Counted from the first letter of the stretch, positions 1 to 14,790 are shown. The stretch is 64,000 nt of DNA from Glandiceps talaboti (GCF_964340395.1 NC_135558.1:15924271-15988270), one strand, 5' to 3'. Notes: generated from the sequence alone by a model not told the origin. Numbers and translations are program-made.

Positions 1-633
1 TGCAATCTGTATAATAGCATGCCTACAAGCTATCATACTTTACAAGAACTCACAACAACTTATTAGCACTGTCTTTGCATCATTAAATTTTACACTCACT
101 CTTTAGTCATTAATACCACTCTGACAATGGCTATAAGAAAAACGCTTTAAAATCCTACGACTTTGAATCAGTAAAAAATGATTTAGTGTACGTTCTACAG
201 GTTGTAAAAAAGCCAACCGGTTGTCCTTTTAATTCCGGACCTTATTAACAACTATGAAAGACTAGTAAATTTCCCGGTTAACAAGTGGGGTGGTTCTCGT
301 CAACGTTTTACGTGCGTTCTCTCTCAACATCAATTGCGATGGTTTATGCGTATTGTAGCTGACAGACAGCGTTAATCTGGTTTGACAGTTCCTTGTGAAG
401 CTACAGAGGCGTTTTGCAGACACCTCCGATTGTTACAAAGCAGACAATGAACCTTAATGCTCTTAACAAACTTCTTGCGTCATGTCGTAATTAGTGACAG
501 AAGTATGTAACAAAGGTTCTCAGACAGTAACGTGCCACACAAAACAATGTGTTTGTCTGGTTTTTGCAAAGTCCACTTTCATAAACTTCAAGCAGTTATT
601 TCTATAGCATGTTATCCCTCTGACTTTTCTAAC

Positions 634-928
634 AAGTCTGTCGTAAGAAGTTTAACCTATTCAAATATTGTCTTAGAAAAAGTTTAAAACCATTCCAAAG
701 TTCTACCGTAAGAGGTTTTAACTCTTTCAAAAGTTCTGGCGTAAGTAAGAAGTTTTAAAACTGTTCAACGTTCTTTCGTTAGAACTTTAAAACAATTCAT
801 AAGTGCTGTCGTAAGAAGTTTAAACATTTCAAAAGTTCTGTCATAAGACATTCAGACCATTCTACAGTTTTGTGTTGTAATTAAAAGAAGTTTAGATAAT
901 AGATTGCTGTCGTAAGGTATTTTATTGT
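634..928. repeat. degenerate tandem array, ~33-bp unit
   Basis: About eight copies of a unit containing TTCTGTCGTAAGAAGTTTAA, with period near 33 bp (starts near 668, 701, 734, 771, 803 and 836). The copies differ by substitutions and 1-4 bp indels, so the array is old. Confidence 0.8.
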
Positions 929-2479
929 TTCTATAGCTCTGTTTGTCATAAAAACTTTTAATCCCTTATATGATCAACTTGAATAAAAAGTTTCGATGAT
1001 AATTGCCGTTGGTTGTCAAAAAAATAGTATGTGTACTACATAGCTTAAGTTGAACCATTCTCAACCTTCAAAATTTGGAAAGTTTCAAGTTTGAATGGAT
1101 ATTGTTTGTGATCGTAAAAATAGTCATTTTTTAATTACATGGTCGCACCTGGGTAGTTTTGTAAGCAGCTTAGCACTGATTTCATAACACAAGATAGCTC
1201 CTTTGGGACAAGCAAATCCAAATTAAAATACTTCCTTGACTTTGCTGTTGTGATGGGACATCCAGGTGTTTTGCATTTAGTTGTCATTTTGTTACGTCAA
1301 TTAAAATGTTATCATTATATCAGTTAAAACGAAATTATTCAAAAAAATTTGAATTTCTCTGGTTTTTTTGTTTGTTTTTTTCAAATTCTAAAAACGTTAT
1401 TTCAGGTCAGAGTACCTTATCACTTGCCTCCAAACTTATCCCTTTACTAAAAATATCAGCTTTCTGACAACAGGTATTTCATCATTAAATCAGTTTCCCT
1501 TTCTAACCATAAACATTTCAATCGCCAAACCCATCCAATGTGACTTCAATCTGTTTTTGTTCAAGGGTGGTATTAAAGAAGGTGATTTCTACCCAAATTC
1601 CGTAAGTGTTTTAGTATGTTTCTGCACCAAAATTACAGTACAATGTACGGAAATCTAAAGCAAGTTTTACCTGGGTAGTCAGGGTTACTAAAGATTAGCA
1701 AAACACATGTTCTGAACATGGTATTCCAGAATAGTAACAACTGTTCCATTAAATACAAGAACTATGTTGTTATTTAATGTTACCCTTTGCCTTGTTCACT
1801 ATACTTCTATCACTATAGTTTAGTATATTTTTAAAAAGTAAAAATTCCTCCGATGGACTTCTAGCGGGAGACTAATGGCGCTGGAATTCCTCATGAAATG
1901 ATATGGAAATGTAGGCCATACTAAACGTTAGCTGGAGATAGTATACCAAAGAAAAACAATGTGAAAAAACACTGACGACGTGTGCCAGGAATGCATAAAA
2001 TTCTCCATTATGTACGACCAAGATGACATACAATGATAAAAGTGTAAAAGCCATCCCAGTAAACTTTGTACAAAAAAAAGGGTCAAATAAAGTGAATGAG
2101 TGCATTTGAACCACTTTCTTCCATTTTTTTGACTGACGTTAACATTTTTAATAAAACTTTCCTTTTTCCCTGATTGCCCAGAGCAGCGAATGTGATTGCA
2201 ATTGAGAACGGTAAAAGGTTGTCTGCTAAATGGCGATACGCCGCTTCTTTCATTAGCTTAACAGCAGGAAGACCACCTTCCCCCCGCCAGGCTAAGTTGT
2301 TTCACTGTAGTGTATCACGACCTTCTATGAATACAACTGTAACATCCCTATGTGCTGTGATCATGTACATGTACGACAATAGCCCCAACCTTCCAAGATG
2401 TACTGCACTGCATTGGCTTGCCGACAGTTCACATGTCTTATATAAGCCAAAGCGGCGACTATGTTTAAGTAGATAAAAT

Positions 2480-2805
2480 CTATCTGAGTTGCCATCACAT
2501 TTTACCAGGGTTTCCTACACTGACTAGGCTTCAGTATATTTGCTGAAGTACAGTAAAATCCATTGAATTCCAAACACATTTTAAAAGGTTTCCAACCAAA
2601 ATTATGGCTGAAATAAAGGGGTTATTTTTCAGGTAAAAATCAACCTGCATTCACCAAACACATTTTACCCGAGTTGCCCACTAAAACAATGGCTGAAATA
2701 ATGCGAATTTTACAAAGTTTTTGATTATTTCTGTGGTAAAAATCAACCTGCGTTCCCCAAACACATTTTACCCGAATTGCCTACTAAAATTATGGCTGAA
2801 AGATT
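2480..2805. repeat. degenerate tandem repeat, ~80-105 bp unit, 3 copies
   Basis: The block CCAAACACATTTTACCCGA...ATGGCTGAAA recurs at about 2571, 2653 and 2757, with an eroded first copy near 2490. Confidence 0.75.
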
Positions 2806-5800
2806 TTATCCTTTTCTCCCTCTTTATTTGTCAGATTCCTCCATCAAGATGGTTTCAGTACAAACTAACTCAAAAGGATTCAAAAACTCAGACTCGCTTT
2901 CATCCTGTTTACAGAGTATAATTCAGTCAGCAGCAACTTCAATGAACATACTGGAGAATCAACGATTGTGAAAGTAGAAAGGAAACACATTAAAAACAGC
3001 TTCATTTTTGCCATTCCACAGGAGATGAAAATCAGAAATCCCTCTCCCATTATGACAACAACCGGACAACATTTAGTTTATCTGCCATCAGAAAGAGCCT
3101 AAAGTCTTTGACTAAAGACGGAATCAAAGGTATCAAATTTGGCGAAAGCATGCTGAGTACCCAAAAGGTTGTCTTTACTTTTTATCCTAACAAATAAATG
3201 TTAGTGTGACTTCTACTAAAGTCACTTTCAATGGTGTTGTTTGAGAGGCTTAGTGGATGAATTGTTGCCCGGTGACTTGATACTGGATACTCTCAGACAT
3301 TCCCAACTGCAAGAAAAGAAATGCATTGCCTATTTTCCAGCACAGTGGAAGAAGACAAAGTCCATTCTCTAAGAAACAAATAATTGTAAACAGTTTAACT
3401 ACACAGAGACATAATAGTTTCAGTCTCACCAGAAGAGGCTTTCTCCTCTGAACAATGCCAAAGCTAATTTTTGATACGGCTTGGCTTTTTTTCTATGCCG
3501 TTCTGGGACGGTTTTCAATTATAACTAACTTGATTTCGCTTCAGTGATTGGAAAGTTTTTTTCTTTTCAAATGCATTTTTTTCCTTCAATATCCTTGTGA
3601 ATGGATGTTCCGACTTGGTTATTGTTTGAATGGTGTTTGACCAAAACACAGCTACGCCTGAGAACTAAATGGCTCTTTATCCGCCCATTACATATTGCGA
3701 GGACAACCACGGCATGGCTGTATAGGCCACAGAATCATAAATGGCTTGGAAACCTACGGTATACACGGTACAATGGACCAAGTGAGGTGTGCAAGGCAGC
3801 AAATAACTATGCCAATGTGGTTTGCAATACTCTCTGCTGAAAGCCAAAAACATTTGCTTTTGTTTCCTAAAAGTCAGGTGCCAGGAAAAACTTCATTGAA
3901 TGGGCCAATTTTCATTGATCGTATATGGCGGTACGTACACACACACACACAGTCATTGATGCCGACTGTAGAAAGGCGATTACTCCTAATTGCAGAATTA
4001 TGTAAAATACCCTTTTTATAGACGGCGAAGTAATCAGTTGACTGGGAGTCTGTTCTTATTCCTTTCATCATAGCAGCTATAAAAGCAACCCGTTTCGGAC
4101 CAGCTGAAAAACAACACAACGTCTCTCATTCCACTGTTTCATACGTACCTGAATATAACGTTTGTACAAAGCTCGTTAGTTTATGACAGCGAGAAATGAC
4201 AGTTGATTTATGTCGGGAGACATCTTTCTTTTCAAACAAATGACATGTCTTATTAATTTTGATGAAAATATGATTTCATATATACACACACACAGTATTA
4301 GCTAAGTTACAAAGCAGTGTGTTAGCATATATGAAATTTTATCTGTTTGTACCACCGAGACAGTTTCCGGCATTGTCGCATAATATATCCCGTACAAAAT
4401 GTAGTCTTTCAAACAAACAGCAAAATTCTGTCCAGAATTCAAAGAACTATCGATCGAGCAGGCATGGTTTAACAAAAGACAAATCATATAAAATATAATG
4501 GCTTATAATATTAATGTTCACGAAATAACATTTTTTATAAAATTCAAAATAATTATTCATTTCATACACTCATATGATCTAAATATAGCATTTGATGAAG
4601 TGTTTATGAAAAGTCATTTTCTGATTATGAGAACAAAATCTGAATTTTTTACTGAAATTCTAGTTTTGAAGTCAAATCTACAGATCTTCCCGGTCTGCAC
4701 ATATTTTGGCGGGAACATTTTTAATAAACGATGCAAAAATCATGATAAAATGTGACAGCGTGACAACACCGAGAAGTACAAACACACATACATGTATGTA
4801 TCTATGTCACCCACAAACATGTGATACGCCAATGACACACATTTAGCCATCAATGGAACATTATTACAGATTTTAGCAACCTCAAAATTTGAATAATTTC
4901 ACCCCAAAAAATATTGTTGAGTTTAGACATCACTTGAGGAGACAGATGGCAGGATAATAACGTATACGTATTGTTTTGAAAACAATGTGGGAGTTTTCAT
5001 GGCCGAGGATTAGCAGAGCAATATTGCACTCAGCTTACATTAGTGATCATATAAGTCTCCCTGTAAACTCCAACTAGGCTTTGTGAGGAAAAGCCTTCCA
5101 CTAAACACTACACCTTACAATCCAAACAGTTCAAAATATACACCAAATACACACTAGAACTGGCTAAATCAACTCTGTCAATAGGTGGCACTAGAATTTC
5201 AAAATCTGCTGCAAGTGTGTAAGATTTACGGGACTTCAGACTTCAAGAGGTAAGGAATCATCACCGATGACCTTGCCTGGATAGGCAATTGGCATTGTAT
5301 TTGAAAGTTGACACTCCAAATCAGGGAACAAAGGGGAGCTTTTGACAAATATTTGCGAAGGGTAGGTTGTAAGTATGGTCAGATAACAGCTGAATGGATT
5401 ATATTCTGGCCACAAAGTGATTGTCGTCTGCTAACAAGGTCCTGTAGTAGTAACGGTCTACTGGCTACTTGTTACTTGTTACGTGTGCTGTGGACATTAA
5501 GCCCGAAAACCTATGCTCAAAGGAAGCCATGCAAACATAAAGTGCCAGCCACACACGTTTCTCACACATCACATTTGTACACGGTGGTTTGCTGATAATA
5601 GCAAACTTAAAAGACATTAGACTTGGTGACACTTTTAGTTTAAATCATCCGCACATAGAAAAATTTACATAAATTTTCTTCAAGTACAAGCAAGAGATCC
5701 TGAATAGGTAATTTCTTAAACAGATAAATACTGAGGAGGAAGAACCATAATAAATTTGAAACTCGGGCACAACTCTAATCTGTATGATTACTACATATAC

Positions 5801-6214
5801 ATCTGGACCAAATCACAACACTGTAAAAGTCACTGGAGGACAGATATGGCAAGCAAAGTGAGATACAACATCAGATTGGATGATATAAATTTTAGTGAAA
5901 ATTTAAGCACACAAAATCAAAAACTCGAATCAAAGCCATACAGTCGAACCTCACACGATTTTAATGAAACATTGATTACTTTGTAGAACCTCACAAAAAA
6001 AACACGTCACCTTTGTTGACATACATCTGGAGTTTTTGACATCCTCAAGTAATATTACACTTACAATGTACAATTTAAGAATTTCAACGACAGAAAAATG
6101 GTTTCTGCTATTTGGAAAACGTGGTGAAGTATCAGGCAAATCTGTCAACAATGGCTACATAAAAATTCAAGGATTGCACGCCCTCATTACCGCCTTCTTA
6201 GTTATTCTCAAATT

Positions 6215-6555
6215 TTGTAGGCTCACGTTTAATTGCTATGAGAGGTAGTTATAACAACATGGAGGTTTAACATGATTTTTTTGCTGTTTTTTTTTTGTGC
6301 GTTTTAACGTACGCTATACGCATATTGTAGGTTCTGTTCTATGCTAGTAATACAAGAGTAAGTGTATTGACGCAAGTAAAATTTCGCAGACTGTGTTTGA
6401 TTGCTATGAGAGGTAGCTGTAAAACATGGAGGTTAAAACATGTGGGTTTTTTAAGTCTCTGTGTGTTCTCATGTAAGCTACACATACATGTACACATACA
6501 TCGTAGGTAGGTTTTGATCTACACCACTGTATATATGTTGACTTGACTAAAAGCA
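6215..6555. repeat. 168-bp tandem duplication
   Basis: ATTGCTATGAGAGGTAG followed by ACATGGAGGTT occurs at 6232 and 6400. Flanking similarity (a cluster of ACGTACGC or ACATACAT and TGTAGG) continues in both copies. Confidence 0.7.
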
Positions 6556-7498
6556 GGACACGGACACCTTTCATCTTTTACGGCCACTTTCCCTTTCTAC
6601 ATCTGTTTTGTAGAGTTTCCAGCTGTACAGGTTTAAACAACCAGTTTGCACTACAGAGTGTATTGTTTATTTGTACTTGTAGGGGTTTCTGTTAGTGTCT
6701 GTAACATTTAATCGTTTTCTCACAGGAAAACGATTCTGACTCAGACACAGTCATACACAGTTTTATAACCTACATACATACATGTACATCAACAATTTTC
6801 TGCCAGGGTCTCAGAACCCTAGAAACAGAACGGAAACAATTTCAATAAAATTCACAGCGAAGAGAAAAATATTTGTAAAAAAATTAATGCTGTTTTGTTT
6901 TCAAATAGCCATTCTCAGTTTTAGAACCTATTTCACAACAAGTTTCTGAAAAATTTTCGTAAAATTTGCATAATTTTCTTTTCATTTGAATATATATAGT
7001 CTTGCATGGAAATTCTCGGCCTGGGAACTCTGGTAGATTTTTAGATTTTATGTATCATATCTATAGTCTGACAACTCTAATAACGGAGGAAGAAAATTTG
7101 GTGAAATTCATCAGGTTTTTTTGTTGTTGTTTGAAGGTAATCTTTCTTTGCAAATAAAGTCAACGGAACTCAAGTAGATTTTTACATGTTCATACCTGTA
7201 TTGTATTTTCACCAAAAAATTGAAAAACGCAACAAGACTATTTAAATTTAGTGTACGATGTGAGTGTCAATTTCATACAATTATATTTGTTTTAAATATG
7301 AAAAACATTTCACAAACTCAGTTGAAGCTGAGAATCAAGTGAAAATCACTGCATGGAAAAAAAAGTCACATTAATATACTTGAGTCGGCGAAATACTAGC
7401 TTGCCTCCGTTGTTGACACTCCATCCCCATCATGAATAAGTCTCTCATTTTCAGATAAATCACAGATACCTTCTTCTTCATCTTCAGATCTCCTTTCG

Positions 7499-7512
7499 GT
7501 TGCCATGGCAAC
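7499..7512. promoter_or_regulatory. perfect RFX X-box palindrome (GTTGCCATGGCAAC)
   Basis: This is an exact 14-bp palindrome equal to the RFX consensus. It lies in a unique, relatively GC-rich island (about 7390-7620) in Pbx intron 2, so it is an enhancer candidate. The same ATG opens a 36-codon acidic frame on the minus strand (7507..7397), which may be chance. Confidence 0.45.
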
Positions 7513-9594
7513 AGATCAGGTTGATAACCCTTCAATTATCAAGCGTAGCCATTCCTTTTGTACATGAGGTCGCGGTGCTTTAGGGTCAGGAAGTATGTTC
7601 TGGGGGGCTGCCATTTTGTAATACTTTCAAATGCTATCATTGTGACGCTCTAATTAATGAGGTGGCATTGCACGGCATCTGACTGCCATATTGCACAATA
7701 ACTACTTCTTTTAAAGGCCTTTGTTCTTAGAATGAACATGAGTCTGTGTACGTGTTCATTCAGCAGTGCCGAGATTCGGAACGAGTAAAACTTAATAAAA
7801 TGTCTTTGATATCACAGTGAATTCACATGAAGAAATTGCACGTATATGTAGGGGTACCCTCACAAAATGGGTAACATAAATTTACAAATTCTCATTTTCA
7901 AGAAGATTTCAACTCCTTTACCACACACATTAAACGTAAAACATGATAAAATTATGACATTTTTTTCCCCGTAATTTTAAGGTAAAGCAGAGGTTTTAAA
8001 AGCCTTCGGAAATCTTTCCAAGTTTTACCTACATGTACAAACAAATCAGGTAGTACTACACCATATAAAGGTTTATTCTTTCATATTTATACTGTACTCA
8101 AAACTACCATGGACAAGGCTCATTCCACTTTCCAAAACAAACATCGTACATCCCGTAAAATTTCAATCATTAGGACAAATACAACTTTTATCACATGAAA
8201 AATTACGCATGATTTTGACAAGAAAATACGTGTACAGTTTTGATTCCGAGTTTGAAAAATTATGTACGACTTTTATTTCTGAATTTGAACATTTTGTGTC
8301 TGACTTGTCTCAAGTTTGAAAATTAATGTTTATCAATTCAAAAATCTGTATCTGATTTTGTTTCTGAATTTCATCACAGACTTTTTGAAATGCCTTCAGT
8401 TTTTTGTTTATAAATACCTTTCTTCGCTGGGTCCAGACTTGAACAACAAATTGCAATTAGAGTGTGCTTATCCTAACGAGAACAGTATATTATGACATGA
8501 GTCATCACTTATCACCTAATTTACGCAAACTACTGCCTCCCTTTTGTTTTCACAACAGAATCATCCATCCCTGCTGTGCCAAGAGGTCTGTCACAGACAC
8601 CCCAAAAATTGATATTACGGGTTTTGTATTTCTAGTTTCCATGGCAATCTAGAGTGAAGTAAAACATTCCAGACGGCCTTAATGGTGTTTCCCAAGGCTT
8701 TTACTATCGTTTCGGTGTTTTCTTTAGTGAATACGTTGACGCTCTTTGTGTATATTGGCTCACAGCTATCATCAATCACACAGAATAGTTTAGTGTACTC
8801 TGTCAGGACAAACTCTTTTCCTTTAATACTTATTTTTCTTTATGGACCCTTCCAATTTGGTACGTTTTTGTGGCCTTATCATCATCGAAACCTTGACAGT
8901 TCAAATCTGTACTATAATCGCACACGAAATTCTTTGCTTGTGTCCCTTAAATTCAAATCAAGAAACCCCAAATCTGTGCAGGAAAACATGTTTTTGGCTT
9001 ATAGTTAGTAAAGCCGGATACTGCTTCAATATCAATTTGTCATTTTAGTTTTTACAGTAAAAATAAGTATTGAAAAGTTTGATTTTTGATCGTTTTTAGA
9101 ATCCTTTCTGTATTTAGTAAAAAAAAAATCAAATTTTCCCACAATGCACCATTGAATCATTGCATCCATTAAATCCAGCATCTGAAAATTCACGGTCAGA
9201 AATCTCTAGTCATAGAAAACCACTCTCACATCAACAAATAGAAACCCAGTCTCACATCAGGACTCAAAAATTGTAATTTTTGACCATAAAAAGCTTGACA
9301 AAATATGTATATCCAGAAATACTGAAGATGTGACAGACACTGTAACCACACGTACTTATAAAATGGTCAAAAATAATAACGAAAAATTTTTAAGGGAAAA
9401 TGGGTACAAGTAAATTGTATAAAAACTCTCAGCCTTTTGTATGATTTTCCGTATAAAACCGTGATAATGTACATTATGTATAAAAGGTAGTTAGAAAAAA
9501 CAAATCTTCAAAACCACAGGAAACAAGCATGTGGAAAAGTGGCATTTACACTGCTTCCTTCACAAAATTTTTTTTCGCAAAATACCAATCAGAC

Positions 9595-9815
9595 TCTCAG
9601 TAAATTTGCAACAACGCTGCTCCAACTAAATTGGCGACAACACTGCAACAACTAAATCTGTGACAACCCTGCAACAACTACCTCAGTGACAACACTACAA
9701 CGACTCATTTGGCAACAACACCGCGACAACTAAATTTGTGACAACCCTGCAACAACTACACTGTAACTCAGCGACAAAAGTACAACTTAACAACTAAATT
9801 GACAACAACACCTCG
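9595..9815. repeat. degenerate CAACAACTAAAT-type tandem array
   Basis: Repeated blocks of GTGACAACCCTGCAACAACTA alternate with AACTAAATTTG over about 220 bp, with roughly 27-bp subunits in an irregular higher-order arrangement. Confidence 0.7.
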
Positions 9816-11019
9816 GGTTAGTTCTTTGGTGTAGAATTAGCATGCCACTGATGAATCTTGTGAATTTTTGTTGTTGTTTTCTGTGGGTTTCTTGATGACA
9901 CTTTTACAACAATGACAATGTTCAACCTTGACAATGGTGGTCCTGAGGACACCGTCTGACACATTTTTGGCAAAAGGCCCACGTTATGTCAAATTTTGGA
10001 GTCACAATATGTTAAGTACTTAAAGAACTAGTTCGTTATGGTTGAATTCCAGTCAGCATTAAAGGCACTGTGGACTTTCTGATTTTATGACCACTTGGGA
10101 CAAAACAAACTTACTCGCTCGCAAACTTTTATTATGATGGGGCCAGGATTCTGCAGCTTTTTATTAGTGGTCTGTTCGAAAAGAATTTTGACACTTTTCA
10201 TCGATTGTTATTCACACATTCCGCTCGTTGATAACCATAGCACACTTGGAAACAATTTCAAATTCTCACACTTTGCAAATGGCGGTTCAGATTCAAGGAC
10301 TAAGATTCACTTTTTAATGAATACTATGTGTGAATATGAACATAAATCTTCACACATTATTTCCACCGATGACAACTGCGTGAATACAATAAATTATCTC
10401 TAACATGTCTTCCTTCAGTGACAGAACAGAACGAAACAATATTTGGTCACAAAGTAACTTCACATTTTTCACAAGCAAGATCAATTTTTAGTATCAAAAA
10501 TGAACGTCTGTTCCAAATATAAACATGAAAATTTGACCTGAAATTTTTGACTATACACTTCAGTCTTTGTCAATAGTTTCAACACACATGACCTATATCC
10601 CAACAGGTGAGCCTCATAGGGGATCACTGGCACCTGGAAGTTTCAATTTTTCTTAGCTGTATCCAAGTTTGCATCGCTATCTTGAGCTCAAACGAATGAC
10701 GAACATAAATATCATCACTTCCTAAATCTTAATTCTTGAAGACGAACAGACGATAAAAGATTTATTCAAACAGTCATCAATTTCAGGAAAAAACATGAAA
10801 TAGGTCCTCTAAGTTCACACATTGCTCTATAGAACCAAGTAAAATACGACAAAGAACGACCAGACAGTATAACAGGAGAACTAACAAGTTGTAAATTTTT
10901 TTTCGTAAAAGACATCAAAACTCATCACTTAATTATGCACACAAAATGTAAATTTTTTTCAACTACATTAGCCTACTCAGATCATAAATACATAATAAAT
11001 TGGTACTGCTTCATTTTTT

Positions 11020-11345
11020 TTTTTAAAAAGTTCAAAAATGGTTATTTTACTAAAAAAGAATTTACAAAGAAATGAAAACATTGGTGACTTGATTGTCATA
11101 CATTGAATTTGCGATCTTTTGCTATCTCTTTACATAAATTTTTTTTAAAAGTTCAGAAAGTATTATTTAACAAAAAAAAATCTTTCCAAAGAAATGAAAA
11201 CATTGGTGACTTGATTGTCGTACATTGAATTTACGATGTTTTCGTATCTCTTTACATAAATTTCTTTAAAGTTCAGAAAGTATTATTTAACAACAACAAA
11301 ATTTGAAAAAGAAATGAAAACACTGGTAACTAGATAAACTAAACT
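11020..11345. repeat. tandem repeat, 120-bp unit, 3 copies
   Basis: GAAATGAAAACATTGGTGAC recurs at about 11069, 11191 and 11311. Flanking TTCAGAAAGTATTATTTAAC and TACATTGAATTTACGAT are shared, so the period is 120 bp. Confidence 0.85.
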
Positions 11346-12144
11346 ACCATACAACATTTGTAGACATTTGCAATCTAGTCAGACAATTCCATGCATATTA
11401 TAAAAAAAAAAAAAATTGTAGGCTACATTCTATATAGTCGGCTCACTGCACCTCAAATCATTTTTGTATCGCTGCGTTACAGAAAGGTCAAAATATTCTC
11501 TTTTACAACAAAAAATCTTAGAAAATATTATAAAGTTGTCACAACCTACGTATGACTATTAATACATGTCCCCTCAAAGACGATACACACCACTCTGTAC
11601 ACAAGACAAACCGTAAGTTTCATGACAGGACAAACAAAACCACAAAACGACTCCCTAATATATCATACGACATATTGAAAATTTGACAACTGGTAATTTA
11701 CATCTGCGATACCTAAATTCTGCTTTTTTTTTATGTAAATAGTGTGAAATTACTTATGAATCGTGTATTGTCGTCATAACTGACAGAGCATCATGAGTGG
11801 TCTGGTAAAAGGGCTGAGGATATGCTGACATTTATAGATTCTGTTGGTGTTTTTTGTCAAAAGAATTTGCAGAGTTTTTTATGGGGCAGTTTATTGAAGA
11901 TTTTGGTGGTGATGGTCTGAGGTTAGCCTGTTTTATTTACACAATTAGTAAGAACTTCCTCTGTACTAATAAATCACCTTGTCTGGGATAAATATATAAA
12001 TAAACTCAAACAAGAACCAGGAGTGGCAAAGATGTAAAATATTGGTTATGGAGACCTGAGAAACCAGCCAGATGCTGTCGAGGACTGGTACTGGGTAAAC
12101 TTGAGATTTTTGTTTATCAGCAGAAAAATTCACCGCGTAAGGTC

Positions 12145-12385
12145 ATGCTTTCAAATTCAACCGCACCTCAACATTGTCGATGTCGGCGTCTGAAATGCAA
12201 TTTGTAGCTATCTTCAAAAACGTACATTAGCACTTTCAAATTCCAGCACCATAACATTGTTGGCACTTGAAATGCAATTTGTAGCCATCTCCAAAAAACA
12301 TACATTTGTGCTTTCAAATTCAATCGCACCTAAAAACTGTCAACGTCTGAAATGCAATTTATAGCCATCTTCAAATAAATTTGGA
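12145..12385. repeat. tandem repeat, ~78-bp unit, 3 copies
   Basis: TGAAATGCAATTTGTAGC recurs at 12191, 12268 and 12348, each followed by CATCTTCAAA and then CTTTCAAATTC. Confidence 0.85.
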
Positions 12386-13148
12386 ACAACATGATTATGA
12401 AAAAGCCTTGTCAAATCAAACATTCAAATTTAACTGCTCAAACATCAAATGTCATGAAAAAACATCAACTGAATTTTTTTTTGAACATCACTCAATATTA
12501 CCATTACAATATTGAACAAGATTCTAAAAACAGGAAAAAAAATGGAATTTTTAGGGTTAATTAGACAGCATACAAAGGTGTCAACTGCTCCCACGATGCA
12601 CTGCTACTCCCAAGATGCACTGCAAGGTTGCATATTAACATTCAGTTCTGGTCACTGCTTAGATTAAAAGCTAGTATAACTTCAGTATCTCACAAAAACT
12701 CATATATATCGTTGCACTTACAAATTGCTGAAGTGAGTGATAGTGAAAAAATCAAAGCGATCAATCAAACATGACAGCCTATAATTAGTTAATTAATAAT
12801 TAATAAGTGTTGTGTGACATCAATAACACATGTAATTTGACAAATCGAAGACACTCTGGAACAAAACAAGTCCGGGCCTTTAAACTTCTAAAACATTTTT
12901 TTTTTGACTTCGGGGAACGGCTACCTTTTAATACAGCATCGAACCATTACTGCAGGGAAACAAGTAACTGAGTCTGGATTTGATTTACACCTTACTGGTA
13001 AATATGTCATAGTGAAATATCCATCATTTCAATAGAGAGGCATAAAAGTTATTAATTATTGATACCTTTCCATCAACTTCCTATTCATTCCTCGTGATCC
13101 ATTTCAGCAATATTTGATAATATTGTAAAACCTTCGGGGGACGCAGAG

Positions 13149-13348
13149 GCCATATTCAATAAAATACTACAAATGCTTCCGATGAATATGGCTTCTCTCC
13201 CCATTCTACCATTCAGCCTAGGGGTCATTGGAGATTACGGCGTGACATTTTATACATAAATGACTGCACCATGTACTTTAGATGAGCTTCAATTTATGTT
13301 TTATGTACAGCGATCTCGGCTTTTAATACATTTGCCATTGATTGACGT
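13149..13348. promoter_or_regulatory. candidate regulatory island in Pbx intron 2
   Basis: Unique sequence with a 9-bp inverted repeat (GCCATATTC at 13149-13157, GAATATGGC at 13184-13192), several TTTATA/CATAAAT homeodomain-like sites and TGATTGACGT (8 of 10 to the PBX-PREP site) at 13339-13348. The functional claim is inference. Confidence 0.3.
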
Positions 13349-13903
13349 CTTAACAACACGTACGTAAAAACACATACACTTCTGTACACCAATCTTCACT
13401 GCTAAAATAACCCCTCCAGCAATCGCATTTTAACATTTTCGGAGACTAATATTTTTACTTAAGAAATGCTTTCTAATGGCTATTACTTCCATAGCTGTGT
13501 TATCATAGCTTAGGAGAATAGATACAAAATTAATGTACGTTTGCAAAGTCAGAATGCACGTATACATGTACATGCATATTTGTTGAGACAACTTTTCATA
13601 CTGTGAAGTTTGATAACACAGCAATTATCAACCAAATACAAACTCGAGCAAACTATACACATATTTTTTGATCACAAAAATGTTGACATATTTTTTCACA
13701 GATGAGTTTTCCTAATACCCCCGGTATTCTTCTTACTTTATAACACAACCTGAAAGTTTGTTAGAATGTTCTAAAAAAACAGGATCAATAAAGTCTCAGT
13801 TTAATTTTTTTTTCATCCTAATACAGTAATGCATTTATTTATTGTCAGTCTGTCACAGTGTGGGGTGTGCCTGTGTCTTCCACTCTCTATATGTACATGG
13901 TTG

Positions 13904-13916
13904 GGTGGGTGGGTGG

Positions 13917-13986
<70 letters not shown>
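13904..13986. repeat. (GGGT)n then (GT)n microsatellite
   Basis: GGGT repeats run into about 33 uninterrupted GT units. Short CTGT (14131-14168) and TTTA (14183-14208) runs follow. Confidence 0.95.
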
Positions 13987-13988
<2 letters not shown>

Positions 13989-14790
13989 AATGTATGTGTA
14001 TGTATGTGAGTGTATGAGGGTGGGTGGATGGATGGATGATGAATGGATGGAGAGAGGGAGGGAGGGACAAATAGATGTACAAAAATGTATATAATATTGT
14101 ATGTACGTACAATATATACATGGGTAGTATCTGTCTGTCTGTCTGCCTGTCTGTCTGTCTGTCTGTCTACCTGTTTTATCTATTAATTTATTTATTTATT
14201 TATTTATTTTGAATAAACCACATTTTAGACTTTATAGAATACATCAATGCCAATGATGGAATACAATGATAGAAAATTAGAACACAGACATGGAAACATA
14301 AACTTAAATGTTAATTTGACACAGAATTGACACAAATTATTACAATAAATTTGAATAATGTCCATTCAATTTGCAGGACTCTATTTCATGCAGACATCAC
14401 GGAAATTTCAATATTTGTATCAATGTTATTTTGTGAAAGTGGAAGTGATTATAAAAAATTTTTTTTTAAATACTTTACACTAATATGTTGATTTTGGACA
14501 TAAACATAAAATATGTACACTTCACTTTGTTGAATAGAAACAAAACAGAAATTATTTATTCATGTTAATTTCCGAAACCCACAATCCTTAGAAAATTTCT
14601 GTGATGGCATAAAACAGTTTTCGTTTGAAAATTCAAAACAATCTAGGACACAGGAAAAAACATGTACCAACAAACTTCATTTCAGAAACGTACAGACCAT
14701 GGCAACAAATTTAAAGTGAGGGAAAAAACAGGACAAAACAGTTTCATTTTAAAATGTATACAATTTATGACAAGGAAACTGTCCTTTACT

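Noticed and set aside
3695-4021. 108-codon plus-strand frame
   Set aside because: Overlaps other frames in the same stretch, has no domain, no splice or promoter support; intronic chance ORF.
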